NCBI RefSeq assembly: GCF_028368935.1
Contig: NZ_JAQNDK010000002.1
Location: 2,294,001-2,358,000 of the forward strand
Reading direction: 5' to 3'
DNA from: Sorangium aterium
Lineage (GTDB): Bacteria; Myxococcota_A; Polyangia; Polyangiales; Polyangiaceae
DNA length: 64,000 nt
Shown: one piece after another, positions 20,724 to 30,696 of the stretch
How positions within the stretch are numbered: the first letter of the stretch is position 1
Layout of the letters: the number at the start of each line of letters is the position of its first letter
Made by a program: the position numbers and the translations under genes
Notes under the pieces: model-generated
Seen by the model: the letters and a program-made list of their open reading frames with translations, nothing else
Told to the model about the DNA's origin: nothing
Database searches by the model: none

Positions 20724-20836
20724 GACGAAGGGGCGCGAGTATAGGCGAAGCGCGGTGCGGCGGGGGAGCGCGGCATGCGCGGCGCGCGGCACGTCGAGTC
20801 GTCGCCACCGCGCCACCGCGCCGCCGCGGCAGGCGC

Positions 20837-21985
20837 TCAGCCGATGATCATCGCCTCGCTGAGGAGCCGGCCCTCCCTGAAGCGCCGCAGGTTCCAGCGA
20901 TCGAACAGGGGGAGGGAGGCGCCCTCGGCGATGTGCTGCGCGAGGAGCTTGCCCATGACGGGCGCGATCATGAAGCCGTGCCCCATGAACCCGGAGGCCT
21001 GGTAGAAGTGCTCGACCTCGTCGACCCCGCCCACGATCGGGTTCTGATCCGGGGTGAGGTCGTAACAGCCGGCCCACTGCCGCAGCACCTTGACGCTGCC
21101 GAGGATCGGGCACGCGGCGACCAGCGCCCGCGCGTACAGGGCGAGGAACTTGTGGCTCGACCCCATGTCGAGGCCGTCGGGGACGTCCTCGTTGGAGATG
21201 CCGCCCACGATCTCGCCGCGCATCGACTGGGAGAAATAGAGGCCGTTCGAGAGGTCCGCGACGAGCGGGCCGAGCCAGGGCTTGAGCGGCTCGGTCGAGC
21301 AGATCTCGTGGCGGTGCGGGTGGTTGGGCAGCTCCACGCCGAGCATGCGCGCGACCTCGGGGCTCCAGGCGCCGGCCGCGTTGACGACCCGGTGCGTCCG
21401 GATCTCGCCGCGATCGGTGACCACGGCGTCGATCCGCGCGCCCTGCGTGCGGAAGCCGAGGACGTTCGTGAAGGTGGCGATGTCGACGCCGAGCTTCTGC
21501 GCGCGCTCGGCGTAGCCCCAGACGAACGGCCAGGGGAACACGACGCCGTCGTCGGGGTTGTAGCTCGCCGCGACGACGCCGTCGGTCGAGAGCTGCGGCA
21601 CGATCGCGCGCGCCTCGTTGGCGGTGAGCATCCGCGTCCCGAGGCCGCACGCGTTCTGCACGGCGACGCTCTTCTCGAGCGTCCGGCGGCCCGCCTCGCT
21701 GCGCACGAGGAAGAGGTAGCCGCCCTGCCGGAACCAGATGTTGATCTTCATCTCGCGGGCGAAATCGCGGCAGATGCGGATGCTCTCCTGCATGAGCCGG
21801 ATGTTCCCCTCGCTCGAGAACTGCGCCCGGACGCCGCCGCCGTTGCGCCCGCTGGCGCCGCCGCAGAGGTAGCTCCGGTCGACGACGACGACGTCGGTGA
21901 TGCCGTGGTGCCGCGCGAGGTTGTACGCGATCGCGAGGCCCATGATCCCCGCGCCGATGATGACGATCTCGGCCTGCCCCCGCAT
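20837..21985 (-). CDS. FAD-dependent oxidoreductase, sarcosine oxidase beta / DadA type
   Basis: 382 residues. N-terminal Rossmann FAD motif VIIGAGIMGLAIAYNLA, followed by GGASGRNGGGVRAQFS, typical of the sarcosine oxidase-beta / glycine oxidase branch. C-terminal signature GCYDLTPDQNPIVG and ASGFMGHGFMIAPVMGKLLA. Oxidises a primary or secondary amine of an amino acid or derivative, giving H2O2 or passing electrons on. Stop of the upstream phosphatase gene is 6 nt away, so they are cotranscribed. Exact substrate cannot be set. Confidence 0.9.
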   Translation of the reverse strand: MRGQAEIVIIGAGIMGLAIAYNLARHHGITDVVVVDRSYLCGGASGRNGGGVRAQFSSEGNIRLMQESIRICRDFAREMKINIWFRQGGYLFLVRSEAGRRTLEKSVAVQNACGLGTRMLTANEARAIVPQLSTDGVVAASYNPDDGVVFPWPFVWGYAERAQKLGVDIATFTNVLGFRTQGARIDAVVTDRGEIRTHRVVNAAGAWSPEVARMLGVELPNHPHRHEICSTEPLKPWLGPLVADLSNGLYFSQSMRGEIVGGISNEDVPDGLDMGSSHKFLALYARALVAACPILGSVKVLRQWAGCYDLTPDQNPIVGGVDEVEHFYQASGFMGHGFMIAPVMGKLLAQHIAEGASLPLFDRWNLRRFREGRLLSEAMIIG

Positions 21986-21991
21986 CGCGCC

Positions 21992-22825
21992 TCAGCCGAG
22001 CTCCGACCTCGCCGCGGCGACGACGGCGGCCTGGAGGGCGCCGTTCGAGGCGATGATGCCGCGGCCGAGCTTGAGCCCGGGGCCGGTGTAGTCGATGGGC
22101 GCGCCCGAGAGGTCGGTGAAGCTGCCGCCCGCCCCGAGGAGCACGGCCTCGGGCGCGCAGCTGTCCCAGAGCTTGGCGCCGCCGCCGCCGTGCACGTAGA
22201 GGTCGACCTCGCCGGTCGCGATCCGGGCGATCTTCACGCCGACGGAGCCGCAGGGGACGACCTTCGAGATGCCGAGCCGCGCGAGGAGCGGCTCGATCTC
22301 CTTCGGCCGGTGCGAGCGCGAGATGATGAGCGTCGCGTCGGCCGGAGCGCTCACGGCCGAGACCCGGAGCGGCCTGCGGCTGCCGTCCCTCGCCTCGATG
22401 AAGGCGGCGCCGCCCTCGCCGGCGCGGCCGGCCAGCGCCTCGCCCGTCGTGGGCATCACCACGACGCCCAGCGCCGCGCGGCCGCGGACCGCGAGCCCGA
22501 TCATCACGGCGAACTCGCCGTTCCTGTCCGCGAACTCGCGCGTGCCGTCGAGCGGATCGACGAAGAACACCCGCTCCTTCCGCAGGCGCGCGGCGAGCTC
22601 GTCGCTGGTCGGGACGCTCTCCTCGGCGAGGATCGCCTCGCCGGGGAACGCGGCCTCGAGCGCGCTGCAGATGAGCGCGTTCGCCTCGCGATCGGCGCGG
22701 GTCACCGGGTCGCCGGGGCCCTTCATCTCGACGGCGAACGGCGTCGCGTACACGTCCATCACGATCGCCGCCGCGGCGCGCGCGATGCGGACGATCTCGT
22801 CGAGCTCCCTGTCGTTCTGGTCCAT
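21992..22825 (-). CDS. CysQ-like bisphosphate nucleotidase (inositol monophosphatase family)
   Basis: 277 residues. FIG-superfamily metal-dependent phosphatase: AILAEES (first metal Glu), DPLDGTREFADR (metal Asp pair), and WDSCAPEAVLLGAGG near the C-terminus. The DPLDGTREF form, with the EF after the motif, is closer to CysQ (3'(2'),5'-bisphosphate nucleotidase) than to true inositol monophosphatase. ATG 22825 is 6 nt from the aldo-keto reductase stop. It may recycle adenosine 3',5'-bisphosphate from sulfate assimilation, an inference; no sulfate genes lie nearby. Confidence 0.87.
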   Translation of the reverse strand: MDQNDRELDEIVRIARAAAAIVMDVYATPFAVEMKGPGDPVTRADREANALICSALEAAFPGEAILAEESVPTSDELAARLRKERVFFVDPLDGTREFADRNGEFAVMIGLAVRGRAALGVVVMPTTGEALAGRAGEGGAAFIEARDGSRRPLRVSAVSAPADATLIISRSHRPKEIEPLLARLGISKVVPCGSVGVKIARIATGEVDLYVHGGGGAKLWDSCAPEAVLLGAGGSFTDLSGAPIDYTGPGLKLGRGIIASNGALQAAVVAAARSELG

Positions 22826-22830
22826 CCTGC

Positions 22831-23772
22831 TCACACCTCGATCCCTGCCTGCTTGAGGCGCGCGGAGAGCTCCGTGAGCGCCGAGTCCTGGAGGTAGGGG
22901 GGCATGCCGGCCTCGCGGACGAGCTGGTCGAGCTGGGCGACCGAGCGGGGGCCGAGCACGGCGGACGAGACGACGCGGTTCGCGAGGACGAAGCGCAGGG
23001 CCGCCGAGCGGAGCGAGGTGACGGCGCCGGAGACCAGCGGCCTGAGCGCGTCGAGCTGGCGGAGCCGGGTCCTGAGCTCCTCGCGGGTCCACCGCTGGTA
23101 GCGGTGATCGTCGAGGTAGAACTCGCGATCGGCGCTCCACTGGCCGGCGAGCAGCCCGTGCGCGAGCACCGATCGGGCGAGGACGCCCGCGCCGGACTCG
23201 GAGACGTCGCCGGCGACCTCGTGGAGGTCGCCGGGGAGGAAGGCGTTGTAGGCGATCTCGATGACGTCGACCTCGTCGCGCAGCGCGGAGCGGGCGACGT
23301 CCGCGGAGCCGGCGCTCACGCCGAAGGCGCGGATCTTCCCGGCCTGCTTCAGGTCCTTCAGGAAGCCGATCGCCTCCGTCGAGTGCATCGCGGCCACGGT
23401 GGGGTTGTGGAGCAGCACGACGTCGACCACCTCGCGGGCGAGGCGCTCCTGGGACCGCTCGAACGCGGTGCGGAGGTGGGCCGGGTCGAACCGCTTCGTC
23501 GGGGGATCGCCGTCGCGAACGGTGCCGATCTTGGTGACGACGAACGTCGTGCCGGCGCCCTGGAGCCGCCTGCCGAGGCAGCGCTCCATCTCGCCGCGGC
23601 CGTAGACGTCGGCGGTGTCGAAGAGATCGATGCCGACCGCGAGCGCGCGATCGATGACGCGATCGATCTCGGTGTCGGCGATGGGACCGTAGCCGTCGCC
23701 GGAGAGTCCCCAGGTGCCTAGGGCGAGCTCCGAGACCTGAAGGGTCGTCTTGCCGAGGGGGCGCTTCCTCAC
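22831..23772 (-). CDS. Aldo-keto reductase
   Basis: 313 residues, NADPH-type TIM barrel. Catalytic tetrad visible: Asp and Tyr in DTADVYGRGE, Lys in VVTKIG, His in LLHNPT. C-terminal SAVLGPRSVAQLDQLV binds the nucleotide. GTG 23772 (VRKRPLGKTTL) fits homologue length; a longer reading to 23808 adds an unlikely Arg-rich tail. First gene of a tight three-gene operon with the phosphatase and FAD oxidase. Divergent from the membrane protein gene at 24148. Confidence 0.9.
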   Translation of the reverse strand: MRKRPLGKTTLQVSELALGTWGLSGDGYGPIADTEIDRVIDRALAVGIDLFDTADVYGRGEMERCLGRRLQGAGTTFVVTKIGTVRDGDPPTKRFDPAHLRTAFERSQERLAREVVDVVLLHNPTVAAMHSTEAIGFLKDLKQAGKIRAFGVSAGSADVARSALRDEVDVIEIAYNAFLPGDLHEVAGDVSESGAGVLARSVLAHGLLAGQWSADREFYLDDHRYQRWTREELRTRLRQLDALRPLVSGAVTSLRSAALRFVLANRVVSSAVLGPRSVAQLDQLVREAGMPPYLQDSALTELSARLKQAGIEV

Positions 23773-23830
23773 GGGCGGCGATCTACACCAGCGCCGGGAG
23801 GGCGCCACGAAATAGGGGCGGAGCTCCGGG

Positions 23831-23948
23831 GCACGGCGCGCCGCGTCGCGCGCCGTGCGCCGTGCGCCGTGCGCCCTGCGACCGCGCGGCCGAGCTCCCC
23901 CCGGGGCGGGCGTCCCCGGTCGACCCTCGGCGCGCGGTCGCAGGGCGC
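23831..23948. repeat. Two adjacent GC-rich hairpins and 7-bp tandem repeats
   Basis: First, an 11-bp perfect inverted repeat GCACGGCGCGC/GCGCGCCGTGC (23831-23858). It runs into three tandem GCCGTGC units (about 23852-23872). Second, arms CTGCGACCGCGCGGCCGAG (23876-23894) and CTCGGCGCGCGGTCGCAG (23926-23943) with one bulged base; the pairing continues a few bases outward. It sits in the 375-bp gap between two divergent genes, so it may overlap their promoters. The rest of this gap holds no gene. Confidence 0.7.
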
Positions 23949-24147
23949 GTCCTCCGGGGCCTCACGCGCCGGCGCGGGCCGTCGGGCCGCCACGTCCCTG
24001 CGCGCTCGGCCACGGAACGCTCCATGCCAGAGAGCCAGGGAAGGGGAGTGATGCGGAAGCGCGCGGGGCGGCGCCGCCGAGGGCAGGGTCTTCGGGTGAC
24101 ATGTCGAGTCGAGCCCTGCCGGTGGACGACGAAGGGGGCTGGAGAGT

Positions 24148-24753
24148 ATGGCGAAAGGGCCTAATGAGGCATCGGCGGCCGAACCCGTCAGCGACCGGAG
24201 GTCGCGGCCGCCCGCGGCGAGCACCACGGCGCGTCGCGCGCTGGAGCTCGTCGCCGTCCGAGGCAAAGACGTGCTCGGCGTCCGCCACGTGCTGGCCGAG
24301 GGGCGCGCGCACATCGGCGACACGCCCGCGTCCATCGTGCGCGTGCCGTCGGGGGAGCTCGATAGAGCGGCCCCGGTCATCGCGGAGGTGATCGGCGCCC
24401 GCTACGTGCTGCACGTGCCGCGGCGGACGCGGGCGCGCCTCCACGGCGCCGACGGGCTCGCGCGCCTCTTGACGGGCCCGGTCGATATCGAGCTCCAGGA
24501 GGGAGACCGCGCCGTGCTCGTGATCGGGGCCGTCCAGATCCGCGCGCAGATCGTGCCCATCGAGATCATCTCACGCCTGGGTGCGTCCGGACTGCGCTGG
24601 ATCGGACTCATCGGCGCCCTCTACCTCGTCGCGCTCGGCATCTGCGCCGCCCTCGCGCCGCGCGACCGCGCCCGCCTCGACGAGGGGTCGATCCGCCGGG
24701 CGGTCAGCGAGGCCGCGGCGCAGCTGTGGCCAGACCACATCCCTGCGCCATGA
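24148..24753 (+). CDS. AgmX/PglI-like N-terminal domain protein with one membrane helix
   Basis: 201 residues, no enzyme motif. Residues about 33-135 follow the layout of the N-terminal module of myxobacterial AgmX/PglI proteins: an FHA-like opening (LELVAVRGKDVLGVRHV, then HIGDTPASIVRVP), a central VLHVPRRTRARLHG, and a closing strand VLVIGAVQIRAQIVP. One transmembrane helix follows (IGLIGALYLVALGICAAL) and a short C-terminal tail with no TonB box or energy-transducer domain. AgmX proteins in Myxococcus act in gliding and the cell envelope; this is a short relative and its role is inferred. No clear operon partner. Confidence 0.55.
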   Translation: MAKGPNEASAAEPVSDRRSRPPAASTTARRALELVAVRGKDVLGVRHVLAEGRAHIGDTPASIVRVPSGELDRAAPVIAEVIGARYVLHVPRRTRARLHGADGLARLLTGPVDIELQEGDRAVLVIGAVQIRAQIVPIEIISRLGASGLRWIGLIGALYLVALGICAALAPRDRARLDEGSIRRAVSEAAAQLWPDHIPAP

Positions 24754-24828
24754 CGTGAGGGCACCGCCGAGCTGGCCGTCACCGGCGGGTGATGCCCGCG
24801 CGTCGTGGAGTGGTAGTCTCTGCCCTCC

Positions 24829-25896
24829 ATGCGATTCAAGATCGTTCCGCCCCTGCCGGTTCAACTCCTGCTCTGCCCGCTCGCCGTCCTCGGCTGTGGC
24901 AGCGAGTCGCCGGACGGGATCCTGAGCCTGCCGTCCGGCTGGAACTCCATCGAGCCGGGCGGCGAGACGACGTGCTCGCGCGGTGATCCTTTCAAGTACT
25001 TCGTCCGTCCGGGCACCGTCAATCGCCTCATCGTCGAGTTTCGCGGCGGCGGCGCGTGCTGGAACGCGACCACCTGCTCGGCCGCGGGATCGCTCTTCCA
25101 GGAGACGGTCGGCGACGACGCCCTGGCGACCGGGATCTACGATCATGAGAACCCGGACAACCCCTTCAAGGACTGGCACCATGTGTACATCCCCTATTGC
25201 ACCGGGGACGTCCACTGGGGCGACAACGTGGCCACGTATGGGGAGGGGAGCCAGGCCGTCACCATCCAGCACAAGGGCGCCGTCAACGTCCGCGCGGTGC
25301 TCGGCTGGATCTACGAGAACGTCCCTGCGCCAGAGACGATCTTCGTGACCGGCTGCAGCGCGGGCGCGTATGGAGCCATCCTCTGGTCCGCGCACCTGCG
25401 AGAGCACTACAAGAGCGCGTCGGTCATCGAGTTCGCCGACAGCGGGGCAGGGATCATCACCGAGACGTTCTTCAGGGACAGCCTTCCTTCCTGGAAGCCC
25501 GAGGGCGCTTATCCCACGTGGATACCTGGCCTCGATCCGGCCGAGATCGCGCGGCTGTCGGTGCTCTACGAGAAGATCGGCGCCCATTACCCCGACATGC
25601 GCCTGTCGCAGTACAACACCGCCTATGATGAGGAGCAGGCCTTCTTCTTCAGCGCGATGGGCGGCGGCGACGCCCAGGCGTGGTCAGACGCGATGCGGGC
25701 AGAGATCGCCGAAATCGAGGCATCGACGCCGAACTTCAGGTCGTTCCTTGCCGCCGGCACCGCGCACTGCATCCTCTGGCGGCCAGAATTTTACACCCTC
25801 GAGTCGCGCGGGACGCGCCTCGTGCGATGGCTGGACGGGCTCGCGAACGGCGCGCAGCCGCCGAGCGTCGCCTGCGACGCTTGCGGCTCGCCTTGA
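24829..25896 (+). CDS. Pectinacetylesterase/Notum-family lipoprotein
   Basis: 355 residues. Signal peptide with lipobox VLGC (residue ~24), so it is exported and lipid anchored or secreted. Family motifs: FRGGGACWN near residue 68 (oxyanion strand), GCSAGAYG with the nucleophile Ser near residue 177, FADSGAG, and the late GTAHC with the catalytic His. The acid is probably the Asp in FADSG. It removes acetyl or acyl esters, probably from plant cell-wall polysaccharide. Not in a clear operon; the glucokinase-like gene follows after 233 bp. Confidence 0.85.
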   Translation: MRFKIVPPLPVQLLLCPLAVLGCGSESPDGILSLPSGWNSIEPGGETTCSRGDPFKYFVRPGTVNRLIVEFRGGGACWNATTCSAAGSLFQETVGDDALATGIYDHENPDNPFKDWHHVYIPYCTGDVHWGDNVATYGEGSQAVTIQHKGAVNVRAVLGWIYENVPAPETIFVTGCSAGAYGAILWSAHLREHYKSASVIEFADSGAGIITETFFRDSLPSWKPEGAYPTWIPGLDPAEIARLSVLYEKIGAHYPDMRLSQYNTAYDEEQAFFFSAMGGGDAQAWSDAMRAEIAEIEASTPNFRSFLAAGTAHCILWRPEFYTLESRGTRLVRWLDGLANGAQPPSVACDACGSP

Positions 25897-26129
25897 GCGC
25901 CGCCGGGGACGGGCGGCGCGGCGGCCGAGGAACCGACGGGCGCGGCCAGCGCGCTGGCGGGCGCTGGCGGGGGGGCGCGGGAAGCGTCGTGGCCCGAGCG
26001 GACGCGCTCCGTTGCGGCGGCAGTTGACGCGCAGCCAGAGCTCAAGATTATGTCCGCCGCGAACGCGGGCGCGTGGGCGCATCCGCGGCGGCCTCGGAGG
26101 AAGAGCTCCGGGGGGAGACAGAGGGATTC

Positions 26130-26822
26130 ATGCGCACGCTTTGTATCGATATCGGCGGAACGGGGATCAAGGCCATCATCCTCGACGAGCAGGGGAATCC
26201 GATGACGGATCGTGTGCGGGTGCCGACGCCCCAGCCGGCCTCGCCCGAACCCATCCTCGATCTCATCGATGAGCTCGCCCGCGCGCAAGGGGAGTTCGAT
26301 CGCGTCTCGATCGGCTTCCCCGGCGTCGTGATGGAGAACGTGACCAAGACGGCGCCGCACCTCGACAACGAGAAGTGGAAGGGCTACCCGCTCGGCGAGG
26401 CCGTCGAGCGCCGCCTCGGCAAGCCTGCCCGCGTCGCCAACGACGCGGGCATCCAGGGGCTCGCCGTCATCGAGGGCAAGGGGCTCGAGATGGTGCTCAC
26501 CTTCGGTACGGGGCTCGGCTGTGCCCTGTACATCGACGGCCGCTACGTGCCGAACCTCGAGCTCGGGCACCATCCGTACGGAAAGAGGGACCTGAAGTAC
26601 GAGGACCGCGTGTTCGACGCCGAGTGCAAGCGCATCGGCGCGAAGCGCTGGAACAAGCGCGTGCGCAAGATGATCGCGCAGGTCGAGCCGATCTTCAATT
26701 ACCGCAAGCTCTACCTCGGCGGCGGCAACGCGCGCCTGCTCGACGCCTCGCGGTTGCCCGAGAACGTCGTCGTTGTGGACAACGTCGCTGGCCTGCTCGG
26801 CGGAATCAAGCTCTGGGCCTAG
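26130..26822 (+). CDS. ROK-family kinase, polyphosphate glucokinase-like
   Basis: 230 residues. ROK nucleotide motif IDIGGTGIKAIILDEQG at the N-terminus, sugar motif GFPGVVMENV, catalytic Asp in VANDAGIQGLA, and LTFGTGLGCALYIDG followed by PNLELGHHP. The last segment resembles polyphosphate glucokinases, and the CxCG zinc cluster of other ROK sugar kinases is absent. It should phosphorylate glucose from ATP or polyphosphate; the donor is not decided by sequence. ATG 26130 has GAGGG just upstream; the longer reading adds an implausible N-terminus. Confidence 0.82.
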   Translation: MRTLCIDIGGTGIKAIILDEQGNPMTDRVRVPTPQPASPEPILDLIDELARAQGEFDRVSIGFPGVVMENVTKTAPHLDNEKWKGYPLGEAVERRLGKPARVANDAGIQGLAVIEGKGLEMVLTFGTGLGCALYIDGRYVPNLELGHHPYGKRDLKYEDRVFDAECKRIGAKRWNKRVRKMIAQVEPIFNYRKLYLGGGNARLLDASRLPENVVVVDNVAGLLGGIKLWA

Positions 26823-26990
26823 CCCAGGGCGGCCGCGCGCGCGTGTGCTGGCGGGGAGGCTGGCCTCCTCGCCAGCGCGGCCTCCTCGTCTGGCCGCCTT
26901 CGCGCCTGAGACAACGCGCCGGCCCGGGGCGGGCCCGCGCGGGGGGCCGCGCCGGTTCCCAAGCGGGCGTGACCGTCGTACCCTGGCCCG

Positions 26991-28280
26991 ATGAACTCGC
27001 CCGACGCACCGAAGCCCGACGCACCGCCCGCGGCCAATCCAGCGGCGGACGCTGATCTCGATCCTTTTCGACTCCAGTCGCCGGAGACCCTCGCGAACCC
27101 GTACCCCGTGTACGCCAGGTTGCGCCAGGAAGCGCCCGTGTACTTCAGCGCGGCTTACAACGGCTGGCTCATCACCCGCTACGACCAGGTTGCGGCGGGC
27201 TTCCGCGACCCGCGCCTATCGGCGAAGCGCTCCAGCGCCTTCGTGACGAAGCTGCCTGACGAGGTGAGGCAGCGGCTGGAGCCCTTGCGCCGCAACCTGG
27301 CGTCGTGGGCCTTGCTGCTCGATCCCCCGGAGCACACGCGCATCCGCTCGCTGATCAACAAGGCGTTCGTGCCGCGGCTCGTCGAGGGGTTGCGCTCCCG
27401 GGTGGAGACGCTGGTCAACGAGCTGCTCGATGCGGTCGCCCCGACGGGCCGGATGGACGTCCTCCGCGATCTCGGCGACCTCTTGCCGCTGCTCGTGATC
27501 GGCGAGGTGCTCGGTGTACCCGTCGAGGACCGGCACCGGCTGAAGGGCTGGTCCAACGCGCTCAGCGGCTTCCTCGGCGCGGGCCGGCCGACGCTGGAGA
27601 TCGCGGGGGGCGCGCTGAGCGCCGTGGCCGAGCTGGAGGACTATTTCCGCGGCGTGATCGCGGCCCGGCGGCAGAGCCCTGGCAACGACCTGCTCAGCCA
27701 GCTCATCCTCGCGGAGGAGCAGGGCACGATCCTCGGCGAGCAGGAGCTTCTCTCCACGTGCTGCATGTTGCTCTTCGGCGGCCACGAGACGACGAAGAAC
27801 CTCATCGGCAATGGCCTGCTCGCGCTCCTTCTCCACCGTTCCGAGCGCGAAGCATTGCGCGGCACCCCGTCGCTGATCGGCCCGGCGGTGGAGGAGCTGC
27901 TCCGATACGACTCTCCGGTGCAGTGGATGAGCCGCGTCGCGCTCGACGACATCGAGCTCGACGGCGTGCGCATCCCGAAGGGTGATCGCGCCTTCCTTGT
28001 GCTCGGCGCGGCGAACCGGGATCCCGCCCAGTTCCCCGACCCCGACAAGCTCGACTTCCGCCGCACGGACATCCGTCACATCTCGCTCGGCCTGGGCGTC
28101 CATTACTGCGCCGGCTCCGCGCTGGCCCGTGTGGAGGCCCAAGCTGCCATCTCCACGTTCCTGCGCCGTTTCCCCGACGCCGAGCTCTCCCCTGGACCGC
28201 TGACCTGGCGCATGAACCCCGGCATGCGCGGCCTCACCTCTATCCCGACAGAGCTAGGCCCCCAGAGCTCCGCTTCCTGA
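26991..28280 (+). CDS. Cytochrome P450
   Basis: 429 residues, soluble bacterial class I type without a membrane anchor. Meander ahead of it is proline rich. I-helix FGGHETT near residue 262 with the Thr that activates O2, ExxR motif EELLRYD near residue 300, and heme loop SLGLGVHYCAG with Cys 373. The first residue of the heme consensus (usually Phe, FGxGxHxC) is Leu here. Needs ferredoxin and reductase partners, none of which are adjacent. Substrate unknown. An inverted-repeat element lies just past the stop. Confidence 0.92.
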   Translation: MNSPDAPKPDAPPAANPAADADLDPFRLQSPETLANPYPVYARLRQEAPVYFSAAYNGWLITRYDQVAAGFRDPRLSAKRSSAFVTKLPDEVRQRLEPLRRNLASWALLLDPPEHTRIRSLINKAFVPRLVEGLRSRVETLVNELLDAVAPTGRMDVLRDLGDLLPLLVIGEVLGVPVEDRHRLKGWSNALSGFLGAGRPTLEIAGGALSAVAELEDYFRGVIAARRQSPGNDLLSQLILAEEQGTILGEQELLSTCCMLLFGGHETTKNLIGNGLLALLLHRSEREALRGTPSLIGPAVEELLRYDSPVQWMSRVALDDIELDGVRIPKGDRAFLVLGAANRDPAQFPDPDKLDFRRTDIRHISLGLGVHYCAGSALARVEAQAAISTFLRRFPDAELSPGPLTWRMNPGMRGLTSIPTELGPQSSAS

Positions 28281-28336
28281 CCCAACCCATCGCCGCTTCT
28301 CCAGACCATCCTCCACCCCGCCCGTTCCACCCTGGA

Positions 28337-28531
28337 GCCGCCGGGGAGAGGGGAGGGGGCGCGCGGGGGCGAGGGGGAAGGGCCCCGCGGATCCGAGCGC
28401 CGGCCCGCTCCGCAGCCAGTCCCCCCAGATCTCCCTCTCCCGTACAGCCGGCCATAGCCACCACAAGGCGCGAGTCCGCGGGAAGGGCCCCCCTCGCCCC
28501 CGCGCGCCCCCTCTCCCCTCTCCCCGGCGGC
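28337..28531. repeat. Long-arm hairpin element, copy 3 (195 bp)
   Basis: Outer arms GCCGCCGGGGAGAGGGGA... pair with their complement at the right end except for a 2-nt insertion. The inner stem is CCCGCGGAT paired with GTCCGCGGG, against CCACGAAC/GTTCGTGG in copies 1 and 2, giving two compensatory base changes and one wobble. The centre carries CGCCGGCCCGC and CAGCCGGCCATAGCCACC, as in copy 2. It lies between the converging ends of the P450 and astD. Confidence 0.9.
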
Positions 28532-28542
28532 CGTCGCGCCCT

Positions 28543-28669
28543 AGAGCGACGGTCACCCGCTTCGGAGACGGGCCCACCTCGACGTTTTCGGTGCTCAGCG
28601 CACCGGAGTGCGCTTGCGCGCCGAAAACGCCGATCTGGGCCCGTCTCCTGTGCGGGAGACCGCCGCTCT
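28543..28669. repeat. 127-bp imperfect inverted repeat with a 4-nt loop
   Basis: Left arm 28543-28603 (AGAGCGACGGTC...GCGCAC), loop CGGA at 28604-28607, right arm 28608-28669. Shared blocks include GGAGACGGGCCCA and CGTTTTCGG, separated by short unpaired patches, and the ends GCGCAC/GTGCGC pair up to the loop. It is unrelated in sequence to the element at 28337, which it follows at once. It is 41 nt past the astD stop on astD's strand and could be a terminator or processed RNA fold. Confidence 0.8.
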
Positions 28670-28709
28670 GCTCTGCATGGTGTAGAGGTGGGCGGAAACC
28701 GCTGTAATT

Positions 28710-30696
<1,987 letters not shown>

